DNA of 64,000 nt from Hymenolepis diminuta (lineage: Eukaryota > Platyhelminthes > Cestoda > Cyclophyllidea > Hymenolepididae), in assembly GCA_900708905.1 (NCBI GenBank), contig CAADRB010000056.1, positions 680,731 to 744,730 on the forward strand, written 5' to 3'. The position numbers and the translations under genes were made by a program. The notes under the pieces are model-generated. The model was not told the DNA's origin. It saw nothing but the letters and a program-made list of their open reading frames with translations, and did not search any database. This document shows positions 29,011 to 43,257 of the stretch, piece by piece. The first letter of the stretch is position 1, and every line of letters starts with the position of its first letter.

Positions 29011-32000
29011 TGCCTAGTATAATAAATATCAGAGTTTTATTTGTGCTACTGTGAGTGATAATGATATCAAGCAAGCTCAGTAAAGCGGTGAATATTTTAA
29101 ATTTTGTGAAGGTTTGAGAAACTTTGACAACAGTTAGTTTGAAGTTGTTTGGTGGAATAACAATATACTTTCGTACGTCTCATTCCCATTCGTTGCGCAA
29201 ACCCCTAAGGTATTTGTGATAGATGAAGGGATTAATAAATAACTCAAGAACGAAAATTAATGTCACTCAGCCCACTGGTAATGATGGTCAATATTAGCTT
29301 TTCAATTCATTTTTGAATATTTTTCACTTCCGAAATGTTTATTATTAATAAAGCATTATTAAGTAATACAATTTATAACTATCAGCACCTATTGCTTAGA
29401 TGCACATTAATCCCATGTAAAGTAACTTATAATTTGACTAAGTTAGGGTAAGAGATTCTTTCTAAAATCTAAGGATCATAAAGGCAAACACGATGCAATT
29501 ACCTACTCACGTTAGAAGAATGCAGTTTATCGACTACTCGTGTATTGAATAATCACAGAAGGCGCAGAGTTGAGTTAAAAGAGCTTGTTTATAGTCTAAA
29601 CTGTATGCAGGAAAGTGGAATTGAGAGTAAAGGTTAAATAAATTACATATAGAGGTCATTTTTGGTTTTGCCTCCTTAGTGAGTTACTCTGTGCCTGTTA
29701 GACTGAGCAGACTTAGAAATCATCATATGATTAACTACCAATGCTTTGAATAATTGAGAGCAAGAGAACAGGATACTCTGCTGACTTTTTGCTGCCAATG
29801 ATACAGATGGTCTCCTTATTGTTAGGTTTTAGGTTTTTTAGAATTCTCAAGAGTCAAAATATAACAAAGGATGAACCACACCACAGGTTTGTTATGAGTG
29901 ACTCAAAGCAGAGAACCTCACAAGAAATGCACAGATTAATGAAATTAGGTTATGATTATGCCATAAGTTTGGCGTTAATGCTAAAACCTTGTAGAGTCAT
30001 AAGGAAAAATGTTCGTCTGAGTCTTAATATATTTAATAACTGATAGCAAATACATTTACTTGGAGAGGCCAAAATAAGTTATAGGTGGGTCATATTCCTA
30101 GAAGGATTTTACATAATTAATTAACAATAATCCGATTTTGTTATCATTTACGACAATCATAAAAATAATTTCAATGCTTCCAGCAAATTTTAAAAATTTA
30201 ATTAGGGAACTTTTTCACTAATATTTTTGCTAAAAATATATATTTAAACATTCAAGCGTGTGTTGAACCTAACTGCAAAAAAAGTTTACAAATATTGTCA
30301 TGTGCGGCTATTTTCGTGTTTACGTCTACAAATAACCTGTTGAAAATCTCCCACTATATAAAAACGGTTTGTTGCTGAAGGCACTTCATTTCACTTTCGA
30401 AAAGATGGAAGACCAAGTTAATTCATACAACTCTTAAATGAAAATACAATATTTATGCACGGTGGGTCTTAATAAAAATATTGAATAATAGTTAGAACGT
30501 TACAAATTTCTACTTAATCCTCGTTCAAAGTTTTTTTAACGCAAAAAAGCCCTTTATTCCTATTTCAAAATTCAGGATTTCATCAATGTATTTCTAAATA
30601 TTAGCTCGTATCCTCAGTGCTTCGAGCTGATTGAGAGTGATAGACCGGTTATTTCGCTAACATAAAATTGATTAAATTTTTTATAAATGCGGAGTGTATG
30701 GAAAAATAGATAACACGAACGTGGAAAACAAAACAAATAGCAGTCTTTTCCGAATTCTTCGTCCATACAGGTAAGAACTAGATCAAATACTTGAGTTTAT
30801 AATAGTGGTGGAGTGCAATCAAACGCTCTAGATTGTAAATCAATTTTTATCTGCCTTTTCTCCTTTCTTTTTTAACTTAATAATTTAAATCTACTTCCGT
30901 CCTTTGTTTGAAAATATTCGTTCCATGTTGGAAACAAATAATCGGAACAAATTTAATGATGCTGTACTATATATTCAAGATGAGCATTTCTAATTAGTAT
31001 GCAATGAACACTACAGCAATTACGTAATTTTTCTCTTAATTTTACTTCAGAAAGGTCGGAATTTCATTATGACCTGCTGCTATGGTAACGTTTATGTCAT
31101 ATCAAGTCTTTTGATAAATCTCATAGCGGTGTGACTGAAGAAAACAGTAATTAAAAGAGAACGTACTACTCATAATATTGATTAATTAGATTAATACTGG
31201 TTAAAGTGCTATTACTTTTATCCTTTTTGGCAATACAATATACCTGTACAATTTTTAATCATAGAATAGCATCTAAACATGTGAAGTAGCATAAACTGGG
31301 GAATTCGTTGCTCCTCCGGAAATAAACTTGCATTCTCTCATCCTTCAATGTTCAATAAGAAGGCGAGAGTATATGCAGAAAGGCAGTCTGAAAAAGCGAA
31401 AATAAAACTGGCTGGGTTTGATGCAATCAAGGTAGTGTGAAATTGAATGCTGCCTAGTAACAAAAACTAGGAATGATCATTTCTTCGGAATAATTGGTGT
31501 TTGACATATGAAACTGCGATAAATAAATATACTTGATGTTAAATAAGCATAAGTGATCATATGTAAGTTTAAAATTTCAAGAAAGGGAGAGCCAAAGACC
31601 AGTAGGCTCATCTAAATGAAAATTGACGCTAATATAACAATTATTTTAGGTAACATATATATATATTAAAACTTACGAAGGCGGATCGAATGAAGAAAAT
31701 CAAACAGTGCAGTAGTTTTTTTTCTTCGCCTGTAATCTTTACTGATCCTCGCTAATATTTAAATCGTGCGTCAACAAATCAATGCTACACCACGCGGATA
31801 AATTTAACTCATCAATCAACATATTTACGGGAGAAAACGTCCCAGATAAACGGTGTTGGAGGTAAAAATACAAAACAGAATATCTTTAATCTGAAATAAT
31901 TGAGAAAGAATGAAAGAAACAAGAATGGGCAAAAAAGTGGTAACAAAGTGAATGGTTTTGTGAAATGAAACCCTTGTTAGTTAGCGACGGTTTTTAATTT

Positions 32001-32499
32001 GTAATTCAAAAACATAAATCAGTCATTAAAACTAAATGTCAGGTTATATAAACATATCATCGTTTTCTCTGCTCCAAAAATTTAGGTTCATTTTATTTGC
32101 TTAATTCAGAATATTGATTAAATTAACATGCGGACTAATATATAATAAAAATGAGCGCTTCTTTGTAATTTTGATATTTAAAGTCCAGAAGACCTTATAT
32201 TTGTTTATTATTCTGGGTTGAAGAAATAGGAAAATTATTTTTACTAATAAATTGAATAAGATTCATAGAAAATTATCCAATCTTATAAGTAGTGCAAATA
32301 TCCACAAATCCTTTAAATTAACTGATCATATGGGATTAGATAAACTTCTGTAATTTCCTCAAAATTTTACCAACAATAACGCACAATTTTAGTGCATTTT
32401 AACAGTTATGTAAAATTTGTAAATAATTGATTTTAAATTAACATACATGGAAAATTGTTACTTTATTTTGTTTGCATGAAAATGTTCCATTTTATTCAA
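29011..32499. other. Gene-free AT-rich stretch
   Basis: Nothing supportable. CTACAAATAACCTGTTGA near 30327 recurs with one mismatch near 35857, which may mark a further old repeat, but flanking similarity is too weak to call. A short TA tract lies near 31660. The 84-codon + frame at 29789-30043 is not recognised. Confidence 0.4.
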
Positions 32500-34920
32500 C
32501 ATCCCCGGCGAAATTTTTCATTCTAATTTTTAAAAGGTGGATCCGCCGGGGATTTTTCAGAGCATTTCCTGGAATTTTCCGAATGGTGGCTTTGTTGATT
32601 GCTGGGTTGGAGTTTCATTACTTTCAACCTGTGGGAGATCAAAAACATGCAGAGTGATATTCAGAGTATCCGTTCTTAGTTTTGATGACTTTGCTGCCTT
32701 CTGGCAGTCGAAATGGTTCCAATGACACACCCAAATTTGGCCATCAACATCATCTTTATAGTGCACGATACCTTACCATGTGCTCTTCTGCCGCTGATCA
32801 TGCACGCAAACTGCAGCGCCGGTTGCAAGAATCTTCTTGGGACGCGAAGATGAACTCAGAAAGGTTGAGTCCTTTGAAAGTAGGGCAGTGCGGATCGTCC
32901 TGGGTTTTCGATCCATTAGAGTTTCGGTAGGACTGCGGTTGTCTAATGATGAATGCAGCGTCGTTCAATACATTAAGAGGAACACGTTGAAAATCTCTCC
33001 TGTTGTTCCATCCCCACGTGAGTGCTGAAGTTTACGCTTCAGGATGTCAAAGAATTGCTCTGTCTGACCATTTTATTGAGAAAGATATGATGGTAAGTAG
33101 ATTTGGGTGATATTATTACTCTAGCAAAGTCTTGAAAGTGAGCCAAGGAGAAGTGGGCATCTTTATCGGTTACAATGGTCTTCGGCAGTTTATGAATTGA
33201 AAATATATGACGAATACAACCGATCAGCACGATGGTTGTGGTGGACTTTAATGGAATAACTTCGAGCCACTTTGTGTTCGAATCTTCCATGACAAGATAT
33301 GCGAGACCATTAACAGATCCAGCAAAATTCAATCGTATGCAGTACCATGGAACAGCATTTTTAAGGTAGGAAATAGATTCCTGGTGTAGAGTAGCTTAGC
33401 CGCTTGGTGCCTTTTAGATCATTTTTCGACAACTGCTTCAACATTTTTTTCCATTTCGGACCAGTATGCAAAAGTTCCTGTAAAAGATTTCATGCCGCTG
33501 ATATCCGGATAACTACATTTAAACCATTTTAATACAGTTTTCGTTTGAGTGCTGAGGGAATGACGACTCAATCCGCAAGCATTAAGCATTATTTAACCAC
33601 AGAGAGAATATTACACAGTCTATAAGATTGTAAGAGATCTCCCTTTTCGTTTAATTTTAATTATCCTGTGCGAACATATTTCATGGCCTTCTTCGGCATT
33701 AAATCTTTGAGTGACGCATTCTATACATCTAAAGTTATTGAAAATTTATGTACAGCATCAAATAATAGACGTTGCGTATCTTTTTTCATTGTTAGACTTG
33801 CATTGACGATTTCCTCATCGTGACATTTATGGTTGTAGATGAGACGAAAAAGGCAGTCAGTTTGTCCAAATTCTGTTGTGTTTCGAAATTCTATATCAAA
33901 ACCATAGATAAGAAAGATGGTCAATCAACGCTGAAGTCGATTTGCAGTGTAAATTAGAATACTCTTTTTGGATCCGAATATAGAGATTTCTTTTCATTCT
34001 AGCTGTAGTTTTTCTCAGCTGTAGTAAGAATTCAAGAAGCGTGAACAACGACCTTTTTGAACCATCAGAGAGGCGATAAGAGATAACTGCATCGACGTCA
34101 CTATGATCGGTTGATCCGGATTGTGATGAGGAAGCAGCATATCCGTAGTGGGCATGTCCTCTAACTTTGTGAAAGCCTTCTCACATTTGGGGGTTCTGTT
34201 GCATTTAGTATCTTTTCTAAGTGACTCATTTTGAAGACCCCGGATATTATGCAATGTTGATAGAAATGGACTGTAGTAGCTGATAAGACTCAGGAATATG
34301 GTACCATTAATATGGTAATGGCATTTCCGTAATTGCTCAAAGGTTTCCAGGATCCAAATGACGGCCATTTTCATCAGGGATATATTCTACATACTTACTA
34401 GTACGCACAGTGAAAGTAGATTTTGCAGCTCAAAAGCAGAGGCCATACTCATGAATACGCTGAAGAAGTGCCTCGTTCAGTTTCTGCTGAGAGAGACCTA
34501 AAAAAATTATGTCATCTATGAATACAGCAGAACCAGAGAGGCCTAATATCATATTAGCCATTATTTATTTTAAAACAGCAGGTGCTGTCTTGACACCGGA
34601 TGGAAGTCTGATATATTGATGTAAGTCACAGTGTGTATTGATAGTCAGCAGCTTTCGTGACTCTGACGTAATATCGATTCCCAAATAAAACTCTGCTAAA
34701 TCAAACTTTGTAAAGCATTTATCAACATTGAGGATCAATAAGTTTTCACCAGGAACTGATAGTTACCAGCAATTGAGGTCCAATGCGGCAATTAGACCGG
34801 TAGACTAATCAGCTTCACATACCTCGGAACACGTATTTGATCATAAATGAACTAAAGCTTTTTTGCTCTTTGTGTGATGGATTTTTCTACATTATTTTCC
34901 TACAGCCTGGGCGTATTCTG
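32500..34920 (-). mobile_element. Decayed Ty3/gypsy LTR retrotransposon, pol region
   Basis: Read on the minus strand, pieces of gypsy pol occur in normal order. Reverse transcriptase lies at about 34900-34450: STGL, then KFDLAEFYLGI, then INTHCDLHQYIRLPSGV, with the catalytic loop as FIDDI near 34530. An RNase H remnant and the downstream connection are at about 34100-33850 (IYTANRLQR, YGFDIEF, TEFGQTD); the middle of RNase H appears deleted. The spacer before integrase (MKYVRTG, LNEKGDLLQ) is near 33680-33600. Integrase is at about 33340-32900 (FAGSVNGLAYLV, SNTKW, IVTDKDAHF, then NGQTEQF), followed by the C-terminal tail (GQIWV.H.NH) at about 32730. The first integrase catalytic Asp is Asn (NFAG for the usual DFAG); the second Asp and the Glu remain. 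Multiple stops and frameshifts make it inactive. It resembles the K02A2.6-like gypsy group by motif. No LTRs or gag could be recognised at its ends. Confidence 0.9.
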
Positions 34921-37900
34921 AAAGTTTTGTTTTTAAGTTTACATTTCGACACTTAAATGACAAACTTTCCCGTTACAATCAGAAGGGAAGTTTTGTGTGC
35001 CAATAAGTCATGATTTAGACTCAAAGAATGTTCTTGTATTAAGACCTAACCTCTTATGTTTTTTGGTAAGACGTTATTAACGCTGGCCTTCTATCTATTA
35101 TTTTTATTACATAGTTTTATGCAAAAAAATAAATTGTGAATTGTAAAAAGCATCTGATATCAGTTTGCAGAAAGTCCAAGGTAAAATAAAGAGAAGGATA
35201 TAGAAAGGATTCTGAGAATAATATCAGAAGAGTCTTACGTTATAAAATTCGTTAATTCCGGTTGCTGATTATTTATTATTATTCTCTAAATTAACGAAAT
35301 ACCAACTATATTAATGCAAATTTTTGTCTACGATGTCCAGTGCTTGTTGACAAGATTTTTGTCAAAATAGCCAATTCATTTTTTGCATTTGTCAGAAGGA
35401 AATCACCTTTTACATGGTATTCAACAACATAGAGTCCGCATTCAAATGAAAATTCAAACTCATTTTAAGGTAATTTAGCAGATTAATGACGTAAGTTGGC
35501 TATTTGCTACCAATGAAATATATGTCTCCGATATCACAAGGTTTTTTCAAATTCTTGTCTTTTTTATATTTATGAATGCATTCATTTCCAAAAGCGAACA
35601 TAAATCAGCCGTTGGATAAAGTCCTAGATAGTAGTTTATAAGAGAACTATAAAATATAATCCGGTTTTTCTGTTCATTAACAGAAAAACAAAAAATGCTT
35701 TCACCGTATATAGCTGATTTGAAAATTTTTGTTACGGAAGTCTTCATACTCTTTTTCTCAAATACGTAATGTTTAAACTTTTACATGTGCTTTAAAATAA
35801 CTACGAAAGAGACTGTGAAAATTCCGTCGAGCGGTGTTGTTTTGATGATCACTGCTACAAATAACTTGTTGAGAAGATTACGGTTTGCCATTTGCATCAA
35901 ATTGCACGATTCCGAAAAATGGGAAAAAAGTAAATGGGTAGGAAAGCATTTGAATGTGTTGTTCAAAAAATACGTTTTTACCAACAAAGATATAAATAAG
36001 AAGAAAATTAAAGAATAAAGAACTGAGAGTTAGGCAAAGTTCAGACAATATTTCACCCATATTCAGAGTCCTTTTGAATGTCATTCAGTTACTCAAGATA
36101 CTTAGTCTGCAGCTTTAAACCTCCAATTGATAAAATCAGGACGAACTCATTTAATTCATAGGTATAAGTTCTCGCCGTCAACTTTTGAGCACATTGAAAA
36201 TGAGAGGTAGATCTTGTTATCTCAATACATCGATGTAACGATCTTCAACGCTGATATCTCAGCCTCAAGAAGATAAAATACAAGTTCTCATTGTCATTGC
36301 GAAAATTTATCGTAATTTGCATCAGTTTACACAAACAACATAAGAGTTGAACTTTATTTCAGTGAATAGGAAATACAAAATAACACTAATTTCTTCTAAG
36401 AAAAATAGTCAATAATTTTTTAAAATTAAATATTCACTTTTGGGACGACTCATAGATTCTAGGTATTAAAAATTAATATTATTATACATAGAATTAATTA
36501 AACCTCGGGACTAAAATGGCGTAAAAATGGAGATTTCAGATTTAAATTTGTAATATGATGCCACAACTTTCGGGACTTTATTTCCACCTCTTGACAAGCT
36601 TTGGTACTGGAAAACAGAAGCAAAGAAATACTGTTTTGACAAATCAAAGGATAAGGAGGAAAATAGGATAAGTTTAAACCGAATCTTGCGCAGATTTGTT
36701 TACAATTTAGAAGTAACGGCTTTTTGAGGGTTCAGCAATTTCTTTATTCACACGGATAATGCATCGGTGATCTTCAAAATCTGAGAAACTTTGTGCAATT
36801 TCTTGTGGAGCATACAAAGTACTGAAATGTGCGTATGCAGTAAGTCATGATTTTTATATGGGTTGCTTTTCTTTATTTTAAAACACATAGTAGGGCACTT
36901 AATTTTAACATTAAGATTACTTGTAGACTAAGATTTAAAAGTTAGATTCAATTTTAATAAAAAATTAAATGTAAGATTATTATTAAATTTATATTTTACC
37001 TATTTGTGTAATTCATTTTTCCTCAGTTATTATCCTGTTGGCGCTGGTTATATTGTTCCCTCACTATTAAGAGCAAAACCAACAATTTATTGACATATTC
37101 ACAATTTTTCGGGAGTAAAATTAATAGTTACACTCATGCCAAATTCTCATGAGGTGAATCTTAGTTTTTTAGAAGGGTTCATTTCTAAAATATTCAGGTT
37201 TTCTTAATAAGTTGATTTGACTAAATGTTTATTTACGCCAATTTGACTCATCTCTCAGTTTTTACAGTTTTGGGCAGGTAGGAAAGCCTTGCAACACTAC
37301 TTGTACAATACAGAGTGAATTCTAAATTTAATGAGAAAGCGGACTACTCAGTGCTTCATTAATTCAATTAAATTAGGCCTTTTAGCATCCTGAAATCGTT
37401 ATTCCTTCCTATTTGAATTCCCATTCCATGCCTTACTAGTCAGTTTTGCTGTTTTGCATGTTCGGATGCTATCCGTCGATTTTTGCACTGTCATGGTCAA
37501 TAAGATTAAGCATGTAATATTAAATTGCATTTTAAATAGCGTCCCAAGTGCCTACTGCCTGGAAATGGACACAAACATAAGTCGCTTGGAAGGATTGGAA
37601 ACAACTTTTTGGGTTTGTTTACTTTGAATACTTGATTTGTCATTAAGTGGAATGTTACAAGCCTCTTCAAATATTATTCCAATTTGTAGTAATTGGTTCC
37701 TTTTGATTAACTTTAATACATTTGAAATTATATTTTTTGAAGAAAATAAATCCCGTAGAAATGATTAGCTAGAAAACCAACCAATCAGTCAAATCAAGGC
37801 TACATTAATATATGTCTAGCGCAGTTTTCATATCCTAGCTGAACTAAAAAGGCCTCTCTATAAATAACCATCTTAGTTGACAGTCCGCCAAACTTATTGA

Positions 37901-40900
37901 AAATGTGAGTGCGACAAAATTAAAACAGTTTGTAACCACAATAAATGTGAAATACTGTGCTATTTAAAAGATTAACTTTTTATGCATGTCGTAAATCCAT
38001 TTTTACAGACTTGAATTTTTACTATTTCTGACTACAAGATTGCACAATTTCTATTGATATTAAAATTTCCTGATTGAATTTTTAATTTAAGCAACCACTT
38101 TGTTTGACCTCTCCAAGTTAATTAAATGATAATTTCGTGTTACGCCTTATAAATAAGTAGAAAACTGCAGAATTTCACAATTAAGAACAATTTCGAATAT
38201 TATTATTTTCATTGATAAACTTGCAATTTTGAAATCTAGTTTTCTTTCTAAACTATTGCTTATGACGGCGCGCTGCTTCAGATTAAAAATATTTTCCTTT
38301 TGTTCTCAGTGTCATTGGCTTAATTATAGTTGTCCTCTGAGCAGGTGAGCCTTGACACATAAAATTTATTATTTTTGAATACATTATTTTAGAAGTAACC
38401 TCATGAAATTTTTATTGAAATAAAAGATCGTGACAAAATTTTACTATTTATTGTTATGCTTATTCAGTTAACTGAAATACCCTAGTTTTGCCTAACTCAT
38501 AATTTCATGTCAGAAAATAAAACTATGTCAATAAACAAATCATGAATAATGTCTAGAATTGCGGTTTTAAATTCACATTTCACATTATTAAGCTGTAGCT
38601 TTAAAATTTCTCTTTTAACAAATATTACTGCTAAAACTCGGTCTCGGCGCGCGAAATTTTCACCAGAAAATTGTCACATATCAATTAGATATCGGTACTT
38701 AAAGTGCCTCCCAATTTTCATATTTCATGCCGAATAAAATTACAAATTGACGTCCGATTTGATTCTTCTAGGAATCCAAGGTGGAGGAGGAAAATATGAA
38801 GAGGGTGGTACTGATTGCAACTTGAGTTGTACAAAAACCGTTGGTTTCAGAAACGAAATCTTCAAATTTTGCAATTCAATTTCATCCGCTCAGTAAATAT
38901 AATGTTAACAGGTAGAAATCTTTTGTCGAAAATGTTCCCATGACATGGTCACTTAATTCAACGGACTTAATAAACTAGGTTAATTTTTTTCGTATGAATA
39001 CTAGGAAACTGGATTACCTAAAACTTGATGTAAATATTATAAAAATATATGATAATTTATCGAGACCCATCCCTTCAACGTAATTTTCAAAACGCAACCC
39101 TTAAATTAGGTCCCCTTATTAATAATAAGCTACTGGATTATTTTTCTGGCGTAAAATCTGGATAAACTTATTCTTTCTAAAGCTTGAAAGTTCCAAATGA
39201 ACTAGATCAACAACTTTATCACGCGTCTTAGTGCTAGCGTCTTGGTTTAAGTATGTAAGTATGCTTCAAAGACCAGAAACCTTATAAAATATCAGCAGAA
39301 TGCAAAATTTCTTACTAACCCTTATAATACTGAAAGTGTCACCCAAAGTAACACCGATAATGACAATGGAAAAATAGCGAAATAGTAACCATAGAGTTCA
39401 TTATGCTAACATTTCCGTTATTTTATCGTCTCTCACATCTTTTTTTATTTTTCGTCCGATTTATAATTGACTTATCGGTCAAACTTTAATCGAGAATTAA
39501 ATTAAGAGAGGAGTGTTATTATTTACTTTACGCCATATATCATATATCTTTAAATTTATATTTTCTTAAATAAGACGTTTTAAACAATTTGGTGTTCGCT
39601 CAATTTGAATACAAATTGTTTCATTCTATTTATAGAAAAATTTGCAAATGCTAAACTTTGGCATATCAAGAGTATTTTTTTTCCCTATTTCTTAAAAATC
39701 AGAGTCAAATTACCTTCTGATTTTAGGACCACTCACCAAATTTTCCCTCTTGTTTTTTCTCTACTTAAAATAACCTACAAAAATTAGGTTACATTCGCGG
39801 TGAAAACTTTTTTAAATTCATTTTCTGTAAAAGTATGTAGGTGGTGATTTCATTTGAAAAATTTTGAGTATCATAACTCTCGTTTTTAATGTTAAGTTAA
39901 ACAGAGGAAAGTTTATTTATAATGATTTCATTGTGAATTAAACTTCTTAAGTATCAATACCAAAAGTCAAAATATACTTTTTTTGAGCAGTTCACATTTT
40001 CATGCAAATTTACTGGAGATTTTAGGAACGGTGTCCTTGAATTTTACAAGCTTATTATGGGAAGTGTGTACAGCTGCGAACTTGGGTAAAGGGTAGATTT
40101 TCTAGAACCGATCTTATAAGAAACTCAAATTTTACCCTTCATCTTGTTGACTAGAGTTAATCAGTGAGGTTGTTTATCAATAACACTGTAGGCTTTGTAG
40201 ACTTGTAGACATATTTGTGTTCAGAAAATTTTCTCATTGTGTTACTATTTATTTAAATTAAACTAATCTGCAAAATAAGGGGTTGTAATTATTTACATTT
40301 CCAGAAAGATACAAACTCTTTTCTTATTTTTATCCCATACTACTTTGTCTAAACCAGTAAATAGAAAAAAGTACATTTCGATATTTTTCAAAGACATAAC
40401 TCCTGACGTAACAGACATGTCCATCACCAAAAATCTTCCATTACATATCTTCAAATAAGTGCTTCGGATTTTTCTTCTATAAATTGCTTATACATTATCT
40501 TTTGATTAAATTACTTCAGTTTCTTGAGAGCTCCTGTGCTTTAGTTGGTATAAATTTTAACAAGCGAAGCATTAAAGCATGAAAATTCGAGGAATTTAAT
40601 AGTTGCTACTATTGAACAAAGTTTTCCTGATTAAACTGAATGCAGATAGCCAATAAATCTCAATTATAAGTCAGCATTTGTCTTAAAGAAAACTAAAAGA
40701 TTATTTTTCATGCAAAGCAACGCATATAAATCTTCGGTTTTGTGCTAAATGCATCTCATATGTAAACAGTTTGAGCAGTTTCATATTGAACCTCATTAAG
40801 ATATTCAAGTTACATGAAATCGATATAAGACAAGAATACAATAAGGGATATATTTACAGTCAGGCACAAAGTGTGCGAAATGTAATTAAAAATTAAACAA

Positions 40901-42396
40901 ACACTAAACTCATAAGTCAGGGGAACTAGATTAAATTCATAGCAAAATATTAGTCAGCCAGCTTGGAGAGATGGACTGTTTTCAGTAATACATCTACTGG
41001 AAGGGAAGCAATCGAAGTTCGATTGTTTTGAACCTTGAAAAACTCTATGAACTTCATGAACTTAGTGGCACCTTGATCTACTTATTATTTGAAAGCTACT
41101 CACAATTTGTATGGAACAACGTTAAAAGTACGATCCATGTAATTTTCTAATAAAATAAACGACATAAAAGTAATAAGTCACAATTTAAAGTTGGTTTTAA
41201 AACTTTTTATTTAAAAGAATTGTCTTTCTCGTTTGTTTGCCGTTTATTGAACAATAAAAGTAGTATAAAGATGACAATAAGCTCGCAGTAGACATGAGTA
41301 AATACTCTACCGTATATTCTAAGTTGGCCTCTTTTTTAATACTTGAAAAAGCATAAAAAGTAGTCAGTAGGCTACCTAAGGAAAATGATAAATAACTGAA
41401 GCTCATTTTTTTCATTAATTAGATTGCGAAACAGTAATCTTTTATTATTAAGTACATTAAATCAAAAGGTCTTATATAATTTTGATTTGAAAAGGAGGAT
41501 TTGCTGAGAAGAGGGAAGTTGATTAAGAACCACGGAGACCTTATCCCTGAAACGAATTAGCGCTGCTTTGCCCATAGGGTTTTCATGGTCTAAGAAATGG
41601 AGTGAGTTCAGTTCGGTTAAATCTCAGTTATAAAGGCGCCATGGTTACGTCTCATAAGCGAACGCTTGTATTTGACTAAATTTATATGATTCCGATTTTT
41701 ACAAATCAGTCCGCATCTGCATATACGTGGACGATGGTACAGGTTTGAATTTATAAGTTTAAAAGGTTTGGAGATACGATGATACGAATTGCAGCAAGTG
41801 CATTCATAAAATAACGACCAGCTATCTTATCAAAAAATGTATTTGGGAAAACGAGTTGTAAATTTTTTTAATTCAGAAATCAATGTTAAAATGCATGTTT
41901 TCATTTAAATGGAACGTTTTTCTTTCGTGTTAATTGTTTAACGATAAACCAAAATAATATTCTCGCACTAAAATGTGCATGTAATTTTAATTATTAATCA
42001 ATAATAATCGTTTAAAATCAAGTTTTTTATTTCTAAATATATTAATAAAATTGGAATTTATTTACCAAATTACTAGATGGAAGAGGAGGAACTAAGAAAG
42101 ATACTTCTTATTAATATTCCGACAGTTTATCTTAAAAATAGTAATCTTCCTTGAATTTGCGACCACCCACTCACCCCAAAATATATTAAAAAGAAGATAA
42201 GTGAGGAAGGAAATTTGGTTATAACTCAAAATGTAAGTCAAAAACAAATGAAATCATTATTTACATTAAAATGAAATAAAATTTTGCCACTTGTTATTTA
42301 TTCTTTAATCATAAGATCATTTGCCTTCTCAAATATTGGGAAAAATTAATTTAAGCTTCAAAATCAGCTTATACCGGCCAATAAGCAGTGAGTTTC
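34921..42396. other. 7.5 kb AT-rich gene desert
   Basis: No gene or element can be supported. Open frames at 35547-36084 (both strands) and 41197-41415 (minus) are short, AT-biased and overlap one another; none resembles a known protein. Upstream of the pol relic I looked for the protease and gag of the same element and found none. Confidence 0.4.
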
Positions 42397-42605
42397 GTAG
42401 ACGAGGATTTGCTTCAATTCAGAATAAGAATCGTGAAATTTGAATTTTAGAACGTGAACTCCCCATTTAGTAAATATTTTGCAACACAAGTCCAAAGGTC
42501 AAACGGCTTAAGACTGTTTGATACCAAAGACGTTGTTCCCCGTATGTTTTTGATCCCCTCCCCTTTACCATTTATTGAACTTACGGTTATTTGGTATTCA
42601 TTGCT
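42397..42605 (+). repeat. Dispersed repeat family, copy 2 (partner at 28.80-29.01 kb)
   Basis: The counterpart of 28803-29010 in the same orientation. The central block is the clearest match and the left 35 bases the weakest. A 72-codon minus-strand frame crosses this copy (42447-42665) but is broken in the other, so it is not considered coding. Confidence 0.58.
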
Positions 42606-43257
42606 TTTGAAATAAAAAATTATAATCTTTTTGTAATACCCTGGATGATGATAATTTAGGCTCAAACAATATTTTAAAGCACTTATACTTTTAAAACGAT
42701 CAAATTTTTCAGTCGAAAAATTTTTGAAAGAAAAATTTCTGTCTTTTTTTGAAGTCCTTGGTGTGACTCACCTGTGCAGTGTATGTGATGCGCATTGTCT
42801 AATATTTTGACCTGAATTCTGGATATGGGACAAATTAACAATTTTTTGCAATCCGTGTCTGCATTTTGCTTCAAGAAGCTCATATAAGTGACTGAACATC
42901 TGCACAGGCAACTATGCGGAAAAGGTCCTAGTGAAATTAGCATGAAATATAAACAAAAGAAGATCTAAATCCCGAAAGGAAATCGAATTAAAGCAAAAAT
43001 ACCTTGGGAAAGAACGATCAGAAGTAAAGGGAAACAGAAATATCGAATGAAAGCTTAAACTTTTTATAACTCCAACTCAAACGTGACTTCTGCTTAAATG
43101 TGAACTGCGCATCATTATCACAAATATTCAAAACAATTCATGTAAACAATCGTAAGGATTTTAGAGTTATCTGGAATAAAGTGAAGGAAAACAAAAATAT
43201 AGTATTTTTGTCAATGAGCAACATTTAATAATTTTCTCCTTGACACTCACTCTTTTT
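42606..43257. other. Gene-free stretch
   Basis: An 86-codon minus-strand frame at 42683-42943 is open but matches nothing recognisable. No other content. Confidence 0.35.

Noticed and set aside
32472..33028. Several + strand open frames of 60-80 codons
   Set aside because: They lie opposite the minus-strand gypsy integrase tail, whose motifs explain the sequence; they are shadows.
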